Assembly: GCA_000695745.1 (NCBI GenBank)
Contig: ASHK01000249.1
Location: forward strand, 1-5,819
Direction: 5' to 3'
DNA: 5,819 nt
Source: Vibrio madracius
GTDB taxonomy: Bacteria; Pseudomonadota; Gammaproteobacteria; Enterobacterales; Vibrionaceae
Below, one piece after another: positions 5,807 through 5,819 of this stretch (within the stretch, counting starts at the first letter, position 1; the number at the start of each line of letters is the position of its first letter). The notes under the pieces were generated by a model. The model was not told the origin of the DNA. It was given only the letters and a program-made list of their open reading frames with translations, and searched no databases. A program made the translations under genes and the position numbers.

Positions 5807-5819
5807 ATGAGCGGCCGTA

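Overview
The window looks like chromosomal DNA of a gamma-proteobacterium, most likely a Vibrio or close relative. I infer this from the AT-leaning base composition, the styles of the adenosine deaminase and the OmpA-like barrel protein, and the compact gene spacing. No species call is possible without a search.

Left part (1-1451): a metallo-beta-lactamase-fold lipoprotein of the RomA/NAPE-PLD type runs leftward off the window edge. It is divergent from a TetR-family regulator. The 151-base gap between them holds two overlapping perfect inverted repeats built from three copies of GTAAACTA, almost certainly the regulator's operators. The TetR gene is broken by an apparent one-base insertion near 1197-1202, which splits it into a DNA-binding half and a C-terminal half in another frame.

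Middle part (1414-3227): an IclR-family regulator and an arginase-fold protein form a leftward two-gene unit 6 bases apart. The arginase-fold protein resembles formimidoylglutamase (HutG) in layout but has lost most metal ligands, so it may be a pseudoenzyme. Its 3' end overlaps the end of the TetR gene by 38 bases, antisense.

Right part (3228-5819): a small rightward cysteine-rich protein with a good ribosome binding site is followed by about 240 bases without a gene. Next come a leftward 8-strand-type outer-membrane barrel protein with its own terminator, and the rightward adenosine deaminase gene add. A PurR-like box lies upstream of add. Two terminators of opposite polarity follow it and imply a convergent gene just outside the window.

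The genes look like separate small units, not one pathway. I see no mobile element, CRISPR array, rRNA or tRNA. The best leads are the frameshifted TetR with its compound operator, the IclR plus degenerate arginase-fold pair, and the small cysteine-rich protein.
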